This document shows positions 22,807 through 33,682 of a stretch of DNA of 64,000 bases, in pieces. Numbering within the stretch: position 1 is the stretch's first letter; each line of letters opens with the position of its first letter. The stretch lies in assembly GCA_036365145.1 (NCBI GenBank), contig JAEOAD010000018.1, forward strand, positions 6,776,001-6,840,000, written 5' to 3'. The notes beneath the pieces are model-generated. The model did not search any database, was not told the origin of the DNA, and saw nothing but the letters and a program-made list of their open reading frames with translations. Both the position numbers and the translations under genes were made by a program. This stretch comes from Orientallactaga sibirica (Eukaryota; Chordata; Mammalia; Rodentia; Dipodidae).

Positions 22807-23028
22807 AAGGAGAACTGGTTTAGCTGTTAACTCAATTGCCTGTGAAGCCTAAGGACCAAGATTTATTTCTCCAGGTCCCATGTAAGCCAGATGCACATGG
22901 TGGCACATGTGTCTGGAGTTCGTTTGCTAGAGGCCCTGGCACAGCCATTCTCACTCTCTCTCTCCCCCACCCCTTTCTCTGTCTCTAATAAATAAATAAA
23001 TGAATAAAAATTAAAATAAAATAAAAAA
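22807..23028 (+). mobile_element. tSINE
   Basis: Complete copy with AATAAATAAATGAATAAAA tail. Confidence 0.88.
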
Positions 23029-23033
23029 ATAGA

Positions 23034-23167
23034 GGGCCAGGTGTGGTGGCACAGGCCTTTAATCCCAGCACTTGAGAGGCTGAGGTAGGGGGATTGCTGT
23101 GAGTTCAAGGCCTGCCACATAGTGAATTCCAGATTATACCTCAAAAAACCAAAACAAACAAAAAAAG
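23034..23167 (+). mobile_element. B1-like SINE
   Basis: B1 body with a small internal deletion and a CAAAACAAAC tail. Confidence 0.88.
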
Positions 23168-23399
23168 AATGGAGAGAAAAGTTATGGTATTTCATCCAGC
23201 AGGAAAGAAGAAGGGATGGAAAACAGGGCTGCCCATGCAGTAGAGACCTGAAAAGGGGAGGAAAATGTGATTACTCCGGGTCATCACTGTCAGCTTCAGA
23301 AAGAGGATTATCAGGTGGGGTGAAACAATGTCCTGATGGTGAACATACCTGATGAGTCACAGTTGAAAGGCCTGGAGTGAAGGTTCAGGAAGATGCTAG

Positions 23400-23655
23400 A
23401 GGGCTGAGGAGATAGGGCAGTGGGTAAAGTGCTTACCTGAGTTCAGTTCTCAGAACCCATGTGAAATGTTGGGGTTGCCTGTGATCCCTGTGCTGGGGAG
23501 GCAGAGACAAGAGGATCCTTGGGGCTCACTGGCTAGTCTAGCCAAATTGGTGAGTTCTGCACAATGAGTGACACTGTCTCAAAGGAGGTGGATGGTGCAC
23601 ATGCACTCACACATATGAACATACACATGCCAAGAACAAGAGATGCTAAAAAATA
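23400..23655 (+). mobile_element. B4-like SINE
   Basis: A tRNA/ID-like head (GGGCTGAGGAGATAGGGCAG) is fused to a B1-like half with AGGAGGATCC-type text and a CACTGTCTCAAA end, then CA-rich sequence. This is the architecture of rodent B4. The preceding 23168-23399 has no recognised feature. Confidence 0.8.
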
Positions 23656-23912
23656 CTTTAAGTATGCAGTTGCCACTGTTATCACACTAGACACTGCAGG
23701 ACATGAGGTGAAAGCATGCATGGGATAAATAAATCATCAGTCAAGAAAGCATCTAGGGCTGGAGAGATGGCTTAATGGTTAAGGCACTTGCCTATTATGC
23801 CTAAGGATTCAGGTTCAATTCCCCAGTACCCATGTAAGCCAGATGCACAAGGTGGTGCACATGTCTGGAGTTCCTTGCAGTAGTTAGAGGTCCTTGGAGT
23901 ACCCATTCACTC

Positions 23913-24083
23913 AGTTTCTTTCTTTCTTCTTCCTTCCCCTCCCTCCCTCCTCCTTCCCTCCCTCCCCTTCCTTCCTTCATTCCTTCCTTCCCTCCCTCCC
24001 TCCCTCCCTCTCTCTCTTTCTTTCTTTCTTCCTTTCTTTCTTTTTTCTTTCCCTCTCTCTCCCCCTTTCTTTTCTTTCTTTTT
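23913..24083. repeat. Pyrimidine microsatellite (CTTT/CCCT)n
   Basis: Mixed TTCC, TCCC and TTTC units, all pyrimidine on the plus strand for about 170 bp. Confidence 0.9.
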
Positions 24084-24232
24084 TATTTTTGGTTTTACGA
24101 GATAGGGTTTTGCTTCAGCCCTGGCTGACCTGGAATTCACTATGTAGTCTCAGGCTGGCCTCTAATTCACAACTATCCTACCTCAGCCTCCCAAGTGCTA
24201 GGATTAAAGGTGTGTACCACCATGCCTGACTT
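24084..24232 (-). mobile_element. B1-like SINE in tSINE tail
   Basis: Complete reversed body. Confidence 0.9.
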
Positions 24233-24262
24233 TATTCACTCTCTGTCTTTCTCTTTTGTGCT

Positions 24263-24307
<45 letters not shown>

Positions 24308-24321
24308 AAATAAATAAAAAT

Positions 24322-24473
24322 CTTTTTTTTTTTTTTGAGGTAGGGTCTCACTCTAGCTGAGGCTGACCTGGAATTCACTCTGTAGTCTCAGGGTGGCCTC
24401 GAACTCACGGTGATCCTCCTACCTCTGCCTTCCAAGTGCTGGGATTAAAGGCGTGCGCCACCAAGTCCGGCTT
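24322..24473 (-). mobile_element. B1-like SINE
   Basis: Near-consensus copy retaining several CpGs (AACTCACGGTGATC, GGCGTGCGCCACC), so probably young. The tSINE tail text AAATAAATAAAAATC is repeated after it as TSD. Confidence 0.92.
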
Positions 24474-24508
24474 CAAATAAATAAAAATCTTTTAAAGAAA
24501 GAAACCAA

Positions 24509-24720
24509 AGCCAGGCATGGTGGCATATGCCTTTAATCCCAGCACTCAGAAGGCAGAGGTAGGCGGATTGCCATGAGTTCAAGGCCACCCTGAGACTACA
24601 GATAGGTGAGCCTGAGCTAGCTAGAGTAAGACTCTACCTCGAAACCCACCTCCAAAAAGAAGAAAGAAAGGAAGAAAGAAAGAAAGAAAGAAAGAAAAAG
24701 AAAGAAAGAAAGAAAGAAAA
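24509..24720 (+). mobile_element. B1-like SINE with (GAAA)n tail
   Basis: The body is 24509-24655; the A tail has become a (GAAA/GGAA)n microsatellite to 24720. Confidence 0.9.
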
Positions 24721-24760
24721 CAGCTAACAGCTTCCTAAATTATAACTAAATTCAAGAAAA

Positions 24761-25016
24761 ATTGCCAGACGTGGTGGCACACGCCTTTAATCCCAGCACT
24801 CAGGAGGCAGAGGTAGGAGGATTGCAGAGAGTTCAAGACCATACAGAGTGGACCCCGGTTCAGTTCTCCAGGTCCTGCGTAAGCCAGATGCACATGATGG
24901 CACATGCATCTGGAGTTCATTTGCAGTGGTTAGAGGCCCTGGCATGCCCATTCTCACTCTCTGTCTCTCTCCCTCTCTCTGTCTTGAATAAATAAATAAA
25001 AATAAAATCTTAAAAA
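24761..25016 (+). mobile_element. B1/tSINE chimera
   Basis: The first 75 or so bases of B1 (through GAGTTCAAGACCATA) pass directly into the tSINE from its B box on (CCCCGGTTCAGTTCTCCAGG) to a full CT/AAATAAAT tail. No second tSINE head is present. Confidence 0.8.
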
Positions 25017-25109
25017 AAGAAAAACCAAAAAAAATGATAATCTGGAAGATACTATCTTAAATTGCTAATTACATTAGCTATTAGCAATGAAAATACAAAG
25101 CCTTATCCA

Positions 25110-25296
25110 GGGCTAGAGAGATGGCTCAGTGGTTAAGGCACTTGGCTGCAAAGCCTAAGGACCTGAGTTTGATTCCCTAGTACCCACATAAAGCCAGATG
25201 GAAAAGGTGGCCCATGAAGGTGGCCCATGCATTTGAAGTTTGTTTGCAGTGGCTGGAAGCCCTGGTGCACCCATTCTCTCTCTCTCTTTCTCTGTC
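25110..25296 (+). mobile_element. tSINE
   Basis: It contains a short internal repeat of GGTGGCCCATG. Confidence 0.88.
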
Positions 25297-25446
25297 TACC
25301 AGGTATGGTGGTGCATGCCTTTAATCCCTAGCAGTTGGGGGATGGAGGTAGGAGGATCACTGTGAGTTTGAGGCTATCCAGAGACTACATAGTGAATTCC
25401 AGGTCAGCCTGGACTAGAGCAAGACCCTGCCTCAAAAACCCAAAAA
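25297..25446 (+). mobile_element. B1-like SINE
   Basis: It starts inside the CT tail of the preceding tSINE. Confidence 0.9.
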
Positions 25447-25448
25447 AT

Positions 25449-25660
25449 GGGCTGGAGAGGTAGATTAGTGGTTAAGGTGTTTGCCTGCAAAGCCAAAGGA
25501 TCCTGGTTTGATTCTCCAGGACCCACGTAAGCCAGATGCACAAGGGGGTGAATGTGTCTGGAGTTTGTTTGAAGTGGTTGGATGCCCTGGTGCACCCATT
25601 CTCTCTCTCTCTCTTTCTCTCTCTCTGTCTCAAATAAATAAATAAATAAATAATATTTTT
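25449..25660 (+). mobile_element. tSINE
   Basis: Complete copy with four AAAT units. Confidence 0.9.
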
Positions 25661-25672
25661 AAAAACCCAAAA

Positions 25673-25840
25673 AGCCGAGTGTGGTGACTCACACCTTCAA
25701 TCCCAGAATTTGGGAGGCAGGGGTAGAAGGATCACCATGAGTTCAAGGTCAGCCTGAGACTACATAGTGAATTCCAGGTCAGCCTGAGCTAGAGTGAGAC
25801 TCTACCTCGGAAAAAAATAATAATAAAAAAAATAATAAAT
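25673..25840 (+). mobile_element. B1-like SINE
   Basis: AATAATAATAAA-type tail. Confidence 0.9.
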
Positions 25841-25848
25841 AAGCCTTA

Positions 25849-26030
25849 GCTGGGTGTGGTGGCACACGCCTTTAATCCTAGCACTCAGGAGACAGAGGTG
25901 GGAAGATTGCTATGACTTTGAGGCCACCTTGAGACTACAGAGTGAATTCCAGGTCAGACTGGGCTAGAGTGAGACCCTACCTTGAAAAAACAAAATGAAA
26001 CAAAACCAAAACAAAACTAAACAAAAAGAA
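25849..26030 (+). mobile_element. B1-like SINE
   Basis: CAAAAC-rich tail. The following 26031-26215 is AT-rich DNA with nothing recognised. Confidence 0.9.
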
Positions 26031-26215
26031 TAAAAAAGCTTTATCCAACAGATAATATACAATACTGCATGAAACAAATAGAGAACATATATCATAATAT
26101 ATAATATAAATTATATTAGTAAATTGTCATTCGCTATTTAAGTTTATTCAGCGTTGACTTTGGGAACAGGGTAGACCCCCTTGTCTAGAGTCAAGCTTTC
26201 TTTTGTTGTTATTTT

Positions 26216-26452
26216 GTGCTTTTAATTTTTATTTTAGAGAGAGAGAGAGAGAGTGAGATAGAGAATTGGTGTACCAGGGCCTCAGCCACTGAAATTGAAC
26301 TCCAGATGCTTGTGCCACCTAGTGAGCATGTGAATCCTTGTGCTTGCCTCACCTTTGTGCATCTGGCTTATGTGGGATCTGGAGAAAGATCAAACCTGGG
26401 TCCTTAGGCTTCACAGGCAGGCGCCCTAACCACTAAGCCATCTCTCCAGCCT
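26216..26452 (-). mobile_element. tSINE, long variant
   Basis: It carries the extra CACCTAGTGAGCATGTGAAT-type insert also seen in the copies at 36.6, 42.1 and 51.3 kb, suggesting a distinct subfamily. Confidence 0.88.
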
Positions 26453-26591
26453 GTGTTTTTGTTTTCTTGAGATAGGGTCTTGCTCTAGCCCAGGCTGACC
26501 TGGAATTCACGATGTAGTCCCAGTCACAGTAATCCTCCTACCTCTGCCTCCCAAAATGCTGGGATTAGGGCATGGACCACCACGCCCAGCT
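26453..26591 (-). mobile_element. B1-like SINE
   Basis: Reversed body ending CACCACGCCCAGC. Confidence 0.88.
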
Positions 26592-27080
26592 TCAAGCATT
26601 TTTATCTCAGAGAGTCCTTTGAAATCCTTTGACCTGGGGCTGGTGACAAGGAGGAAAGAGAATAGCAAACAGCCCTTGGGAACAGCTGGAGGGTAAACCT
26701 TTTCCAGCAGAGGTCACTATTGTTTACCCTAAGCTATGAAAATGCCTGTGGTAGGACCGATGAGTTGAAAGTCTCATCTGTGGGGAGGACTCTGCCTGGG
26801 ATCCTCAGTTGGGATTCCAGCTGACTGCTTCCATGGGGCTTCTCCAGTCATTTCTTCTTGATTTGATGTTCTGTTGTTTATCTGCTGCTTGCTGTTTATT
26901 TTGCTTACTATATGCTTAATAAACTCATTCAATTGCAACTGAAAGTGCTGCTATCATGGTTCATCCAAACAGAACATGGGCACATATTTTCAAGTATATG
27001 TAGAGAGAATGTGCAAACAATGACAAATATTTAATCACAAAGAAAATATCAGCTAATTAAAAAAAATAAATAATACAGAG
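26592..27080. other. Non-SINE DNA, possible LTR remnant
   Basis: It has AATAAA at about 26919 and a CT-rich stretch before it, but no paired TG/CA ends or TSD could be fixed. No gene was seen. Confidence 0.3.
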
Positions 27081-27255
27081 CCGGGCATGGTGGCGCATTC
27101 CTTTAGTCCCAGCACTCTGGAGGCAGAGGTAGGAGGATCACCTTGAGTTCGAGGCCACCCTGAGAATACAGAGTGAATTCCAGGTCAGCCTGGGCTACAG
27201 TGATACCCTACCTCGAAAAACCAAAAAAATAAATAAAATAAAATAAAATAAAACA
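27081..27255 (+). mobile_element. B1-like SINE
   Basis: It retains CpGs in its head; AAATAAAATAAAA tail. Confidence 0.9.
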
Positions 27256-27319
27256 AATAAACAATACAAATGACATTTTCTGACTTCTCTGTGAATTCAC
27301 CAATGAATTAATCAGTGAA

Positions 27320-27435
27320 AGCTTTTAGAAGCCTAAGGACCCAGATTCAATTCCCCAGTACCCACTTAAGTCAGATGCAGTGGCTAGAGGCCCTAGTGAG
27401 CCTATCCTTCCCCACTTAAATAAAAGAAAAATATT
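27320..27435 (+). mobile_element. tSINE, internally deleted
   Basis: It starts at the GAAGCCTAAGGACCC block and skips most of the middle body. Confidence 0.78.
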
Positions 27436-27489
27436 TTTAAAAAATCAAAATTTCTGTTCTGTGACAGATACTATTAAAAGAACAAAAAG

Positions 27490-27712
27490 AGGTGATAGAG
27501 AGATGGGTCACTAGTTAAGGAACTTGCCTGTAAAGCCTAATGATATGGGTTTGAATCCCTAGGACCCACATAAAGCTAGATGCCCAAGGTGGCACATGCT
27601 TCTGGAGCTCATTTGTTTACAGTGGCTAGAGGTCTTGTCACATCCATTCTCTCTCTCTCTATCTGCATCTTTCTCTCTCTCTCACTCTCTGTTAAAAAAT
27701 AAAATGTAGAAA
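27490..27712 (+). mobile_element. tSINE
   Basis: Degenerate but complete. Confidence 0.85.
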
Positions 27713-27766
27713 AAAGAAAACAAAAACAAAATCTTTCAAAAAAAAAATAAAAACAAAACCATTAAA

Positions 27767-27918
27767 GCCAGGTGTGGTGACACAGGCCTTAATCTCAGAA
27801 CCCAGGAGGCAAAGATAGGAAGATCACTGTGAGTTCCAGGCCACCCTGAGACTATATAGTGAATTCTAGGTCAGTCTGGGCTAGAGTGAGACCCTACCTC
27901 AAAAAAAGAAAAAAAAAA
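27767..27918 (+). mobile_element. B1-like SINE
   Basis: Degenerate; an A-rich tail leads into 27919-28120, which has nothing recognised. Confidence 0.85.
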
Positions 27919-28124
27919 AGTGTACAACACAAAGTATAATCCTTATTAAGATATGGACATTAATTATTACCAATGTATTAGTATCAGCTCATCAATAAAC
28001 ATATCAAACTAGTAGGAAATGAAGCAAGGATGGGCTGAAAGAGGTGGGCTGAAAGTCAGTATGTGGAACTCTACTCTGTGGTCAATTTTCTGTAAACCTA
28101 AAAATGTTTTAAAAGTAAAGTCTG

Positions 28125-28305
28125 AGCCGGGCGTGGTGGCGCACACCTTTAATCCCAGCACTCGGGAGGCAGAGGTAGAAGGATCGCCGTGAGTTCAAGG
28201 CCACCCTGAGACTACATAGTTAATTCCAGGTCAGCCTGGACCAGAGTGAGACCCTACCTCGCAAAACCAAAAAAAAAAAATAATAATAATAATAAAAAAA
28301 ATAAT
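28125..28305 (+). mobile_element. B1-like SINE, CpG-rich
   Basis: GAGCCGGGCGTGGTGGCGCA and GGATCGCCGTGAG keep the CpGs, indicating recent insertion; (AAT)n tail. The flanking AAAGTAAAGTCTG is repeated three times through the next SINEs. Confidence 0.93.
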
Positions 28306-28317
28306 AAAAGTAAAGTC

Positions 28318-28562
28318 TGGGGCTGGAGAGATAGCTTAGTGGTTAAGGCATTTGCCTGAAAAGTCAAAGGACCCAGGTTCGATTCTCCAGGTCCCAAAGT
28401 AAGCCAGATGCACATGGTGGCACATGCATCTGGAATTCGTTTGCAGTGGCTAGAGCCCCTTGCGTGTCCATTCTCACTCTCTGTCTCTCTTTCTCTCTCT
28501 TTCTCCCTCTCTCTGTCTCTAATAAATAAATAAATAAAAATAAAAAATAAAATCTTTAAAAA
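28318..28562 (+). mobile_element. tSINE
   Basis: TSD AAAGTAAAGTCTG. Confidence 0.92.
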
Positions 28563-28575
28563 AAAAGTAAAGTCT

Positions 28576-28745
28576 GAGCCAGGTGTGGTGGTGCATGCCT
28601 TTAATCCCAGTACTCGGAAGGCAGAGGTAGGGAGGATCACCATGAGTTCAAGGCCACCCTGAGATTACATAGTGAATTCCAAATTAGCCTGAGCTAGAGT
28701 GAGACCCTACCTCAGAAACAAACAACAACAAAAAAAAACAACAAC
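28576..28745 (+). mobile_element. B1-like SINE
   Basis: AAACAACAAC-rich tail. Confidence 0.9.
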
Positions 28746-28752
28746 AAGTTGG

Positions 28753-28900
28753 GCCAGGCATAGTGGTGCATGCCTTTAATCCCAGCACTCAGGAGGCAGA
28801 GGTAGGAGGATGGCTGTGAGTTTGAGGCTACCCTAAGACTACATAGTGAATTTCAGGTCAGTCTGGGCTAGGGTGAGACTCTACCTCAGGGGAAAAAAAA
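28753..28900 (+). mobile_element. B1-like SINE
   Basis: Body nearly intact, ending CCTCAGGGGAAAAAAAA. Confidence 0.9.
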
Positions 28901-28908
28901 GTGAAGTT

Positions 28909-29118
28909 TGGCTGGAGAGATGGCTTAGTGGTTGAGGCACTTGCCTACAAAGCCAAAGGACCTAGGTTCAATTCCCCAGGACCCATGTAAGCCAGATGCA
29001 CAAGGTGGCACATGAATCTGGGGGTTTGTTTGCATCAATGGAAGCCCTGGTACACCCATTCTCTGCCTCTCTATCTCTCTGCTGCTTTCTCTCTCTCAAA
29101 TAAATAAAAATAAAATAT
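28909..29118 (+). mobile_element. tSINE
   Basis: Complete copy. Confidence 0.9.
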
Positions 29119-29133
29119 TTTAAGTCTACTGAG

Positions 29134-29370
29134 GGCTGGAGAGATGGCTTAGCAGTTAAGGCGCCTGCCTCCTAAGCCTAAGAATGCTGGTTCCCATCTC
29201 CAGGTCCCACATTTAGCCAGATGCAAAGTGACGCAGGGCACAATGCCACACTTGACCACAAGGGGGGGCACGCATATGGATTTCGTTCGCAGCAACTGAG
29301 AGGCTACTGGCACGCCCATCTCTATCTGTCTTCCTCTCCCTTTCTCTCTGTCTCTCTCTTCAAAAAAAAA
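29134..29370 (+). mobile_element. tSINE, GACGCAGGGCACAAT variant
   Basis: The body has an extra segment with GCAAAGTGACGCAGGGCACA and a CAGCAACTGAGAGG block. The inverted copy at 40.08-40.36 kb shares it, marking a separate subfamily. 29371-29604 beyond it is AT-rich with nothing recognised. Confidence 0.88.
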
Positions 29371-29604
29371 GGTCAAATTAGTAATAAATGTAATGAAAGT
29401 ATTAAACTTGTATTCTCAAAATTACCTAACATTTCTTTTTTATTATTAATAATGAGCTTTATTCTATGAATATATGGCATGTTTGTTATATTCCCATTGA
29501 GAGGGAGTCAGGTAGCTTTGTTAGGCAGTTAGGGTGACTGGACCCTTGAAAGTAAAGGCAGAAATGTCTACAATCTGCACTTGCTAGAGATCAAAGTATG
29601 ATCT

Positions 29605-29754
29605 GACTTCTTGTTTGTTTTTGTTTGTTTTTTGAGGTAGAGTTTTGCTCTAGCCCAGGCTGACCTGGAATTGACTATGTAGTCTCAGGCTGGCCTCAAA
29701 CTCACAGCCATCCTCTTACCTCTGCCCCCCCAGTGCTGGGATTAAAGGCGTGCC
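29605..29754 (-). mobile_element. B1-like SINE, cut at its 5' end
   Basis: The reversed copy stops at AAAGGCGTGC, where LTR-like sequence begins. Confidence 0.85.
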
Positions 29755-30349
29755 TGGGCCCCTCCTGGGAGGGAGGTCTTCTTTCCTAGGATTTAATCCT
29801 AACATTGTGGGTGGTCAAATTCAGCCTCCAGAACTTGTCTTCATGGCTAGCCTCTTCCTGAGACAGTCCCTAGCACAGACCAATCGGCTGTCTCTGGCTC
29901 ACATAAGCAGGAAGGTAGGACCCACCACCATAAGGTTATAAATATGTTTACCAGGGGCGAGCAACTTCTCTTGGAGGCCGGTTCATCACTTGTGAACCTC
30001 CAGGTTCTGTTGAGTCTCCCTCATCTGAGCACAGTTGGACTGGGATTGGAACAACCTCAACAGACGTAAGTGAAGCCATCTTGACCTTCTCCAGAAGCTA
30101 CAGGAGAATCAAGATTAACACAGAACGGTGGCTAAGATATCTGGTTAGTCTTTCCCTAAAGTCAAGGCAACCTGGTCCCCGGTACATGCTGCATACCAAC
30201 ATCTGCTGTTTGGTCTCGCCCTTATCTGGTGCATGCTCTGTGCTAACTGCCAAATTCTGCTTTTCTAAATCATGCTTCCTTGCTCTTGCAAAGGGAGGGG
30301 AAATGAACAAAGAGTGAATGTGGTTTTTACCTTTAAAAACTCACTGTAC

Positions 30350-30552
30350 ATGGCCGAGGAAATGGCTTAATGGTTAAGGTGTTTGCCTCTGAAGCCTAAG
30401 GACCCCGGTTCTATTCCCCAGAACCCACGTAAGCCAGATGCACAAGGGGGCACATGTGTCTGGAGTTAGTTTGCAGTGGCTGAAGGCCCTGACATGCCCA
30501 TTCTCTCTCTCTATCTGCCCCTTTCTCTCTCAAATAAATAAATAAAATATTA
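30350..30552 (+). mobile_element. tSINE in LTR-like sequence
   Basis: Flanked by AAAACTCACTG. Confidence 0.9.
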
Positions 30553-30566
30553 AAAAAAAACTCACT

Positions 30567-30722
30567 GCTGGGCGTGGTGGCGCATGCCTTTAATCCCAGC
30601 ACTTGGGAGGCAGAGGTAGGAGGATCACCATGAGTTCGAGGCCACTCTGAGACTACATAGTGAATTCCAGGTCAGCTTGAGCCAGAGTGACACCCTACCT
30701 TGAAAAACCAAAAAAAAAAAAA
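30567..30722 (+). mobile_element. B1-like SINE in LTR-like sequence
   Basis: Followed again by AAAAACTCACT. Confidence 0.92.
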
Positions 30723-30750
30723 CCCCAAAAAAACTCACTATACAGTAGAA

Positions 30751-30908
30751 CCAGGCGTGATGGTGCACGCCTTTAATCCCAGCACTCGGGAGGCAGAGGT
30801 AGGAGGATCGCCATGAGTTTGAAGCCATCTGGAGACTACAGAGTGAATTCCAGGTCAGCCTGAGCCAGAGTGATACCCTACCTCAAAAAAACCAAAAAAG
30901 AAAAAGAA
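30751..30908 (+). mobile_element. B1-like SINE in LTR-like sequence
   Basis: Followed by the fourth AAAACTCACTG copy. Confidence 0.92.
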
Positions 30909-31168
30909 AAAAAAACTCACTGTAGAGATAGGCTGTTGCTGTTCTCTTCCTCAGCATCCAGCTGTGGAGAGACAGATGCCAGCCAGATTGAATAAAGCCT
31001 TTCCTTTTAATTTTTTTTGGGTGATCTTCTGTTCATTTCTGGTCTGGAAGTTGCTACAAGATGAATGGAGAACCCCCTAACTCCTACTCCCACATGGACT
31101 CTTTACTCCCTTCTGCCCTCCACATGGCAGGAGCTCTTTGTATTTTCTATTCTTTCCTCACTAATTCT

Positions 31169-31327
31169 TTCTTCTTTTTTTTTTTTTTTTTTCGAGGTAG
31201 GTTTTACTCTAGCCTAGGCTAACTTGGAATTTACTATGTAGTCTCAGGGTGGCCTTGAATTCACAGCAATCCTCTTACCTCTGCCTCTGGAGTGCTGGGA
31301 TTAAGGGTGTGTGCCACCATGCCCAAC
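31169..31327 (-). mobile_element. B1-like SINE
   Basis: CTCAGTCTT-type flank follows it and recurs after the next copy. Confidence 0.9.
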
Positions 31328-31332
31328 TCTCA

Positions 31333-31432
31333 GTCTTTTTTTTTTTTTTTTTTTTCGAGGTAGGGTCTCACTCTAGCCCAGGCTGACCTGGAACTCACTG
31401 TGTAGTCTCAGAGTGCGCCACCATGCCCGGCT
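31333..31432 (-). mobile_element. B1-like SINE, internal deletion
   Basis: It jumps from AGTCTCAGAGTG to CGCCACCATGCCCGGC; TSD CTCAGTCTT. Confidence 0.9.
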
Positions 31433-31540
31433 CTCAGTCTTATTTTTATCCAATTATTTGGTTAGACACAAACCCAGGATTTGGGGTTCAAGGACTTTAT
31501 TCCTGAACCCTTGACATACCATTTCACCATTAATTATACG

Positions 31541-31686
31541 TTTTTTTTTTTGAAGTAGGGTTTTACTCTAGCCCAGGCTGACTTGGAATTCACTATGTAC
31601 TCTCAGGATGGCCTCAAACTCATGGCAATCTTCCTACCTCTGCTTCCTGAGTGCTGGGTTTAAAGGTGTATGTCACTGTGCCTGGC
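31541..31686 (-). mobile_element. B1-like SINE
   Basis: Degenerate reversed copy. 31433-31540 and 31687-31827 on either side show nothing recognisable. Confidence 0.85.
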
Positions 31687-31827
31687 AAGTTATACTCTTC
31701 TATAACCTCCCCATCATTCCACTGAGGGACCCTCCTCAGTGGGGTTACTGGAATACACTGTGGGATCATGAAGGCCTCAGTCTCTACGTAGACTGGGGGA
31801 CAGTGCCTCCAGATAATCTTTCCCACT

Positions 31828-32303
31828 TGATGGTTAAATTTGTGTCAACTTGATCTGCTTGGGAATCCACAGACATTCTTCATAAGTGGGTCACTGAGGT
31901 TGCTTCCAGGGAGGATTAACTAAAGGAGGAATCCTTCCCCCAGAGTAGGTGGCCCCTCCCGTTGGGGGGTGGTTATCTAAGGAAGCCCTGGGAAGGAAAG
32001 GATCTCCTCCCCCCACCTGGCTGCCAGTACTGCTTGCTGCTTTCCAGTGTGGACTGAAGACCAGTGTGGACTGAAAACCAGCGAGGACTGAAGAGCAGCA
32101 GCTCTCCAGGAAGCCTCCAGGCCTTCAGTGCCAGATTGGGACTGCTGAGGAATCCAGCTTTGTGCAATGAGCAGCTACCATGTTCCTTGACTCTCAGGCC
32201 TGCAAACTGCTTTTGTTGGACTGCTGTAAACTAATCCAATAAATTCCCCTTTAATACAATTCATTCTAGCAGTTCTTTCCTCTAGAGAACCCTGACTAAT
32301 ACA
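31828..32303 (+). mobile_element. Solo LTR, probably ERVL class
   Basis: It begins TGATGGTTAAATTTGTGTCA and ends AGAACCCTGACTAATACA. Flanks CCCAC (31822-31826) and CCCAT (32304-32308) fit an approximate 5-bp TSD. AATAAATTCCCC near 32239 is a polyadenylation-like signal. It contains a local triplication of GTGTGGACTGAA at about 32045-32095. Confidence 0.6.
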
Positions 32304-32724
32304 CCCATCCTGTGACTCTCACTAACATCTGCCCCCTCTTCTGCAATGTTCTCTGAACCTTGGCAGGTGTGTTATAAGCCTCCTTTCATGTTCTAAAGGA
32401 ACATTCTCTGCATCCTCTGAATTTCTGCTTTGATGAGTTTTGAGTCTCCTCAGTGTCTACTACCATCTCCCTAGAGGAGGTTGTCCGGGTAGCAGTGAGA
32501 GCAGTACTTCATCTGTCAGTAGTTTCTCCTGGGCCCTGGCAGATGTGATAGAGATGACTGTCTCCAGCAAAGCACTAAACCTTCTTTTCTTATACTGCTG
32601 GATCATGGTTCTCCCCTGTTTCTGCTGCCATCTGTTAAAAAAAAAAAAAAAAGTAAAAAGCAGATTCTCCAACCAAGAATGTGAGCAGCATGAATTAAAG
32701 GGGATAAGCATAGTCATTTAAGAG
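32304..32724. other. No gene recognised
   Basis: It contains an A17 run near 32637; otherwise low-information sequence. Confidence 0.35.
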
Positions 32725-32866
32725 AATTTTTTTCATTTATTTGAAAGGGAGAGAGACCCCAGATGCATGTTTGTACATCTGGCTTTGCAAGGGCACTGGG
32801 GAATTGAACCTGGACCTGCAGGCTTTGCAAGCAAGTGTCTTTAACTGTGGAGACATCTCTTTAGCC
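32725..32866 (-). mobile_element. tSINE, middle deleted
   Basis: It keeps the TTCATTTATTTGAAAGGGAGAG tail side and the reversed head. 32867-33129 after it is unassigned. Confidence 0.78.
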
Positions 32867-33134
32867 CATTTAAGAGATTTTCTGATGGGCATACCCTCTC
32901 TTGTTGGCCAAAGAACAATGAGAGTTTCTCTCTAAGGTATTTGACCTTCCTATCCACAGAGGTAATTCATAAGTAGGTCATCTTTGCACAAGCTAAGTCT
33001 GAGGACATAGAAGGCTATGCATCTTGGGTGGAGCTTCTTCAAGGCAGGAACTCCAAAGATTTCCTGATGTAATAAAAATAACAACTCATGATCTGATCTG
33101 ATGAAAACTTGTGTCGTATGCTCAGACTCCCATA

Positions 33135-33448
33135 TGTTGCAGTCACATTGGCATTGCTGGCATAAATTACCTGACCAAGAGCAGCTTGTGAGAAAAAAAG
33201 GTTTATTTTGCTTACAGATTCGAGGGGAAGCTTCATGATGGCAGAGGAAAATATGGCATGAGCAGAGGGTAGACATTGCCTCCTGGCCAACATCAGGTGG
33301 ACAACAGGAACAGGAGAGTGTGCCAAACACTGGCAAGGGGACACTGGCTATAATACCCCTAAGCTTGCCCCCCATAATACACTTGACATTAACTCCCAAA
33401 TCATTCAAAACACCTAAGTTCATGGGGCACTGGAATCAAACCAGGACA
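33135..33448 (-). mobile_element. MaLR solo LTR
   Basis: Same family as the LTRs at 4.1 and 7.8 kb. Perfect 5-bp TSD CCATA at 33130-33134 and 33449-33453. Confidence 0.9.
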
Positions 33449-33682
33449 CCATAGCTTTGACTGCCTGAAGCTGAATACAAGCTGCGAGGACAGTCAGGAG
33501 GGCACTCGAGTGCATCCCCCTTTAACCCTCCTTTAAATCATATTATGTGTGTTGTGTGTTTCATTTGCATTTTTCCAAGCACTGCTGGGACGGTGCATAC
33601 ACTATGCATAACATTCATTCAGACTTGGTTCATAGTACCAGGTATGATTACTTAACATTTCTTTTAGTTTTATTATTTATTT
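33449..33682. other. No gene recognised
   Basis: Short single-copy interval between an LTR and a SINE. Confidence 0.35.

Larger units (their letters stand above)
23757..24321 (+). mobile_element. tSINE whose tail holds a microsatellite and a B1
   Basis: The head and body are at 23757-23912. The CT tail has expanded to a (CTTT/CCTT)n tract (23913-24083), followed by a reversed B1, then the remaining CT/AAATAAAT tail (24236-24321). Confidence 0.82.
29755..31056 (+). mobile_element. Probable ERV solo LTR interrupted by three SINEs
   Basis: Outside the SINEs about 745 bp remain (29755-30349 and 30905-31056). It has CCAAT (29880), a TATA-like TTATAAATATG (29936), AATAAA (30991) and a downstream GT-rich end. 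The host text AAAACTCACTGTA is repeated around each SINE as TSD. Exact ends and class are not certain. Confidence 0.45.
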
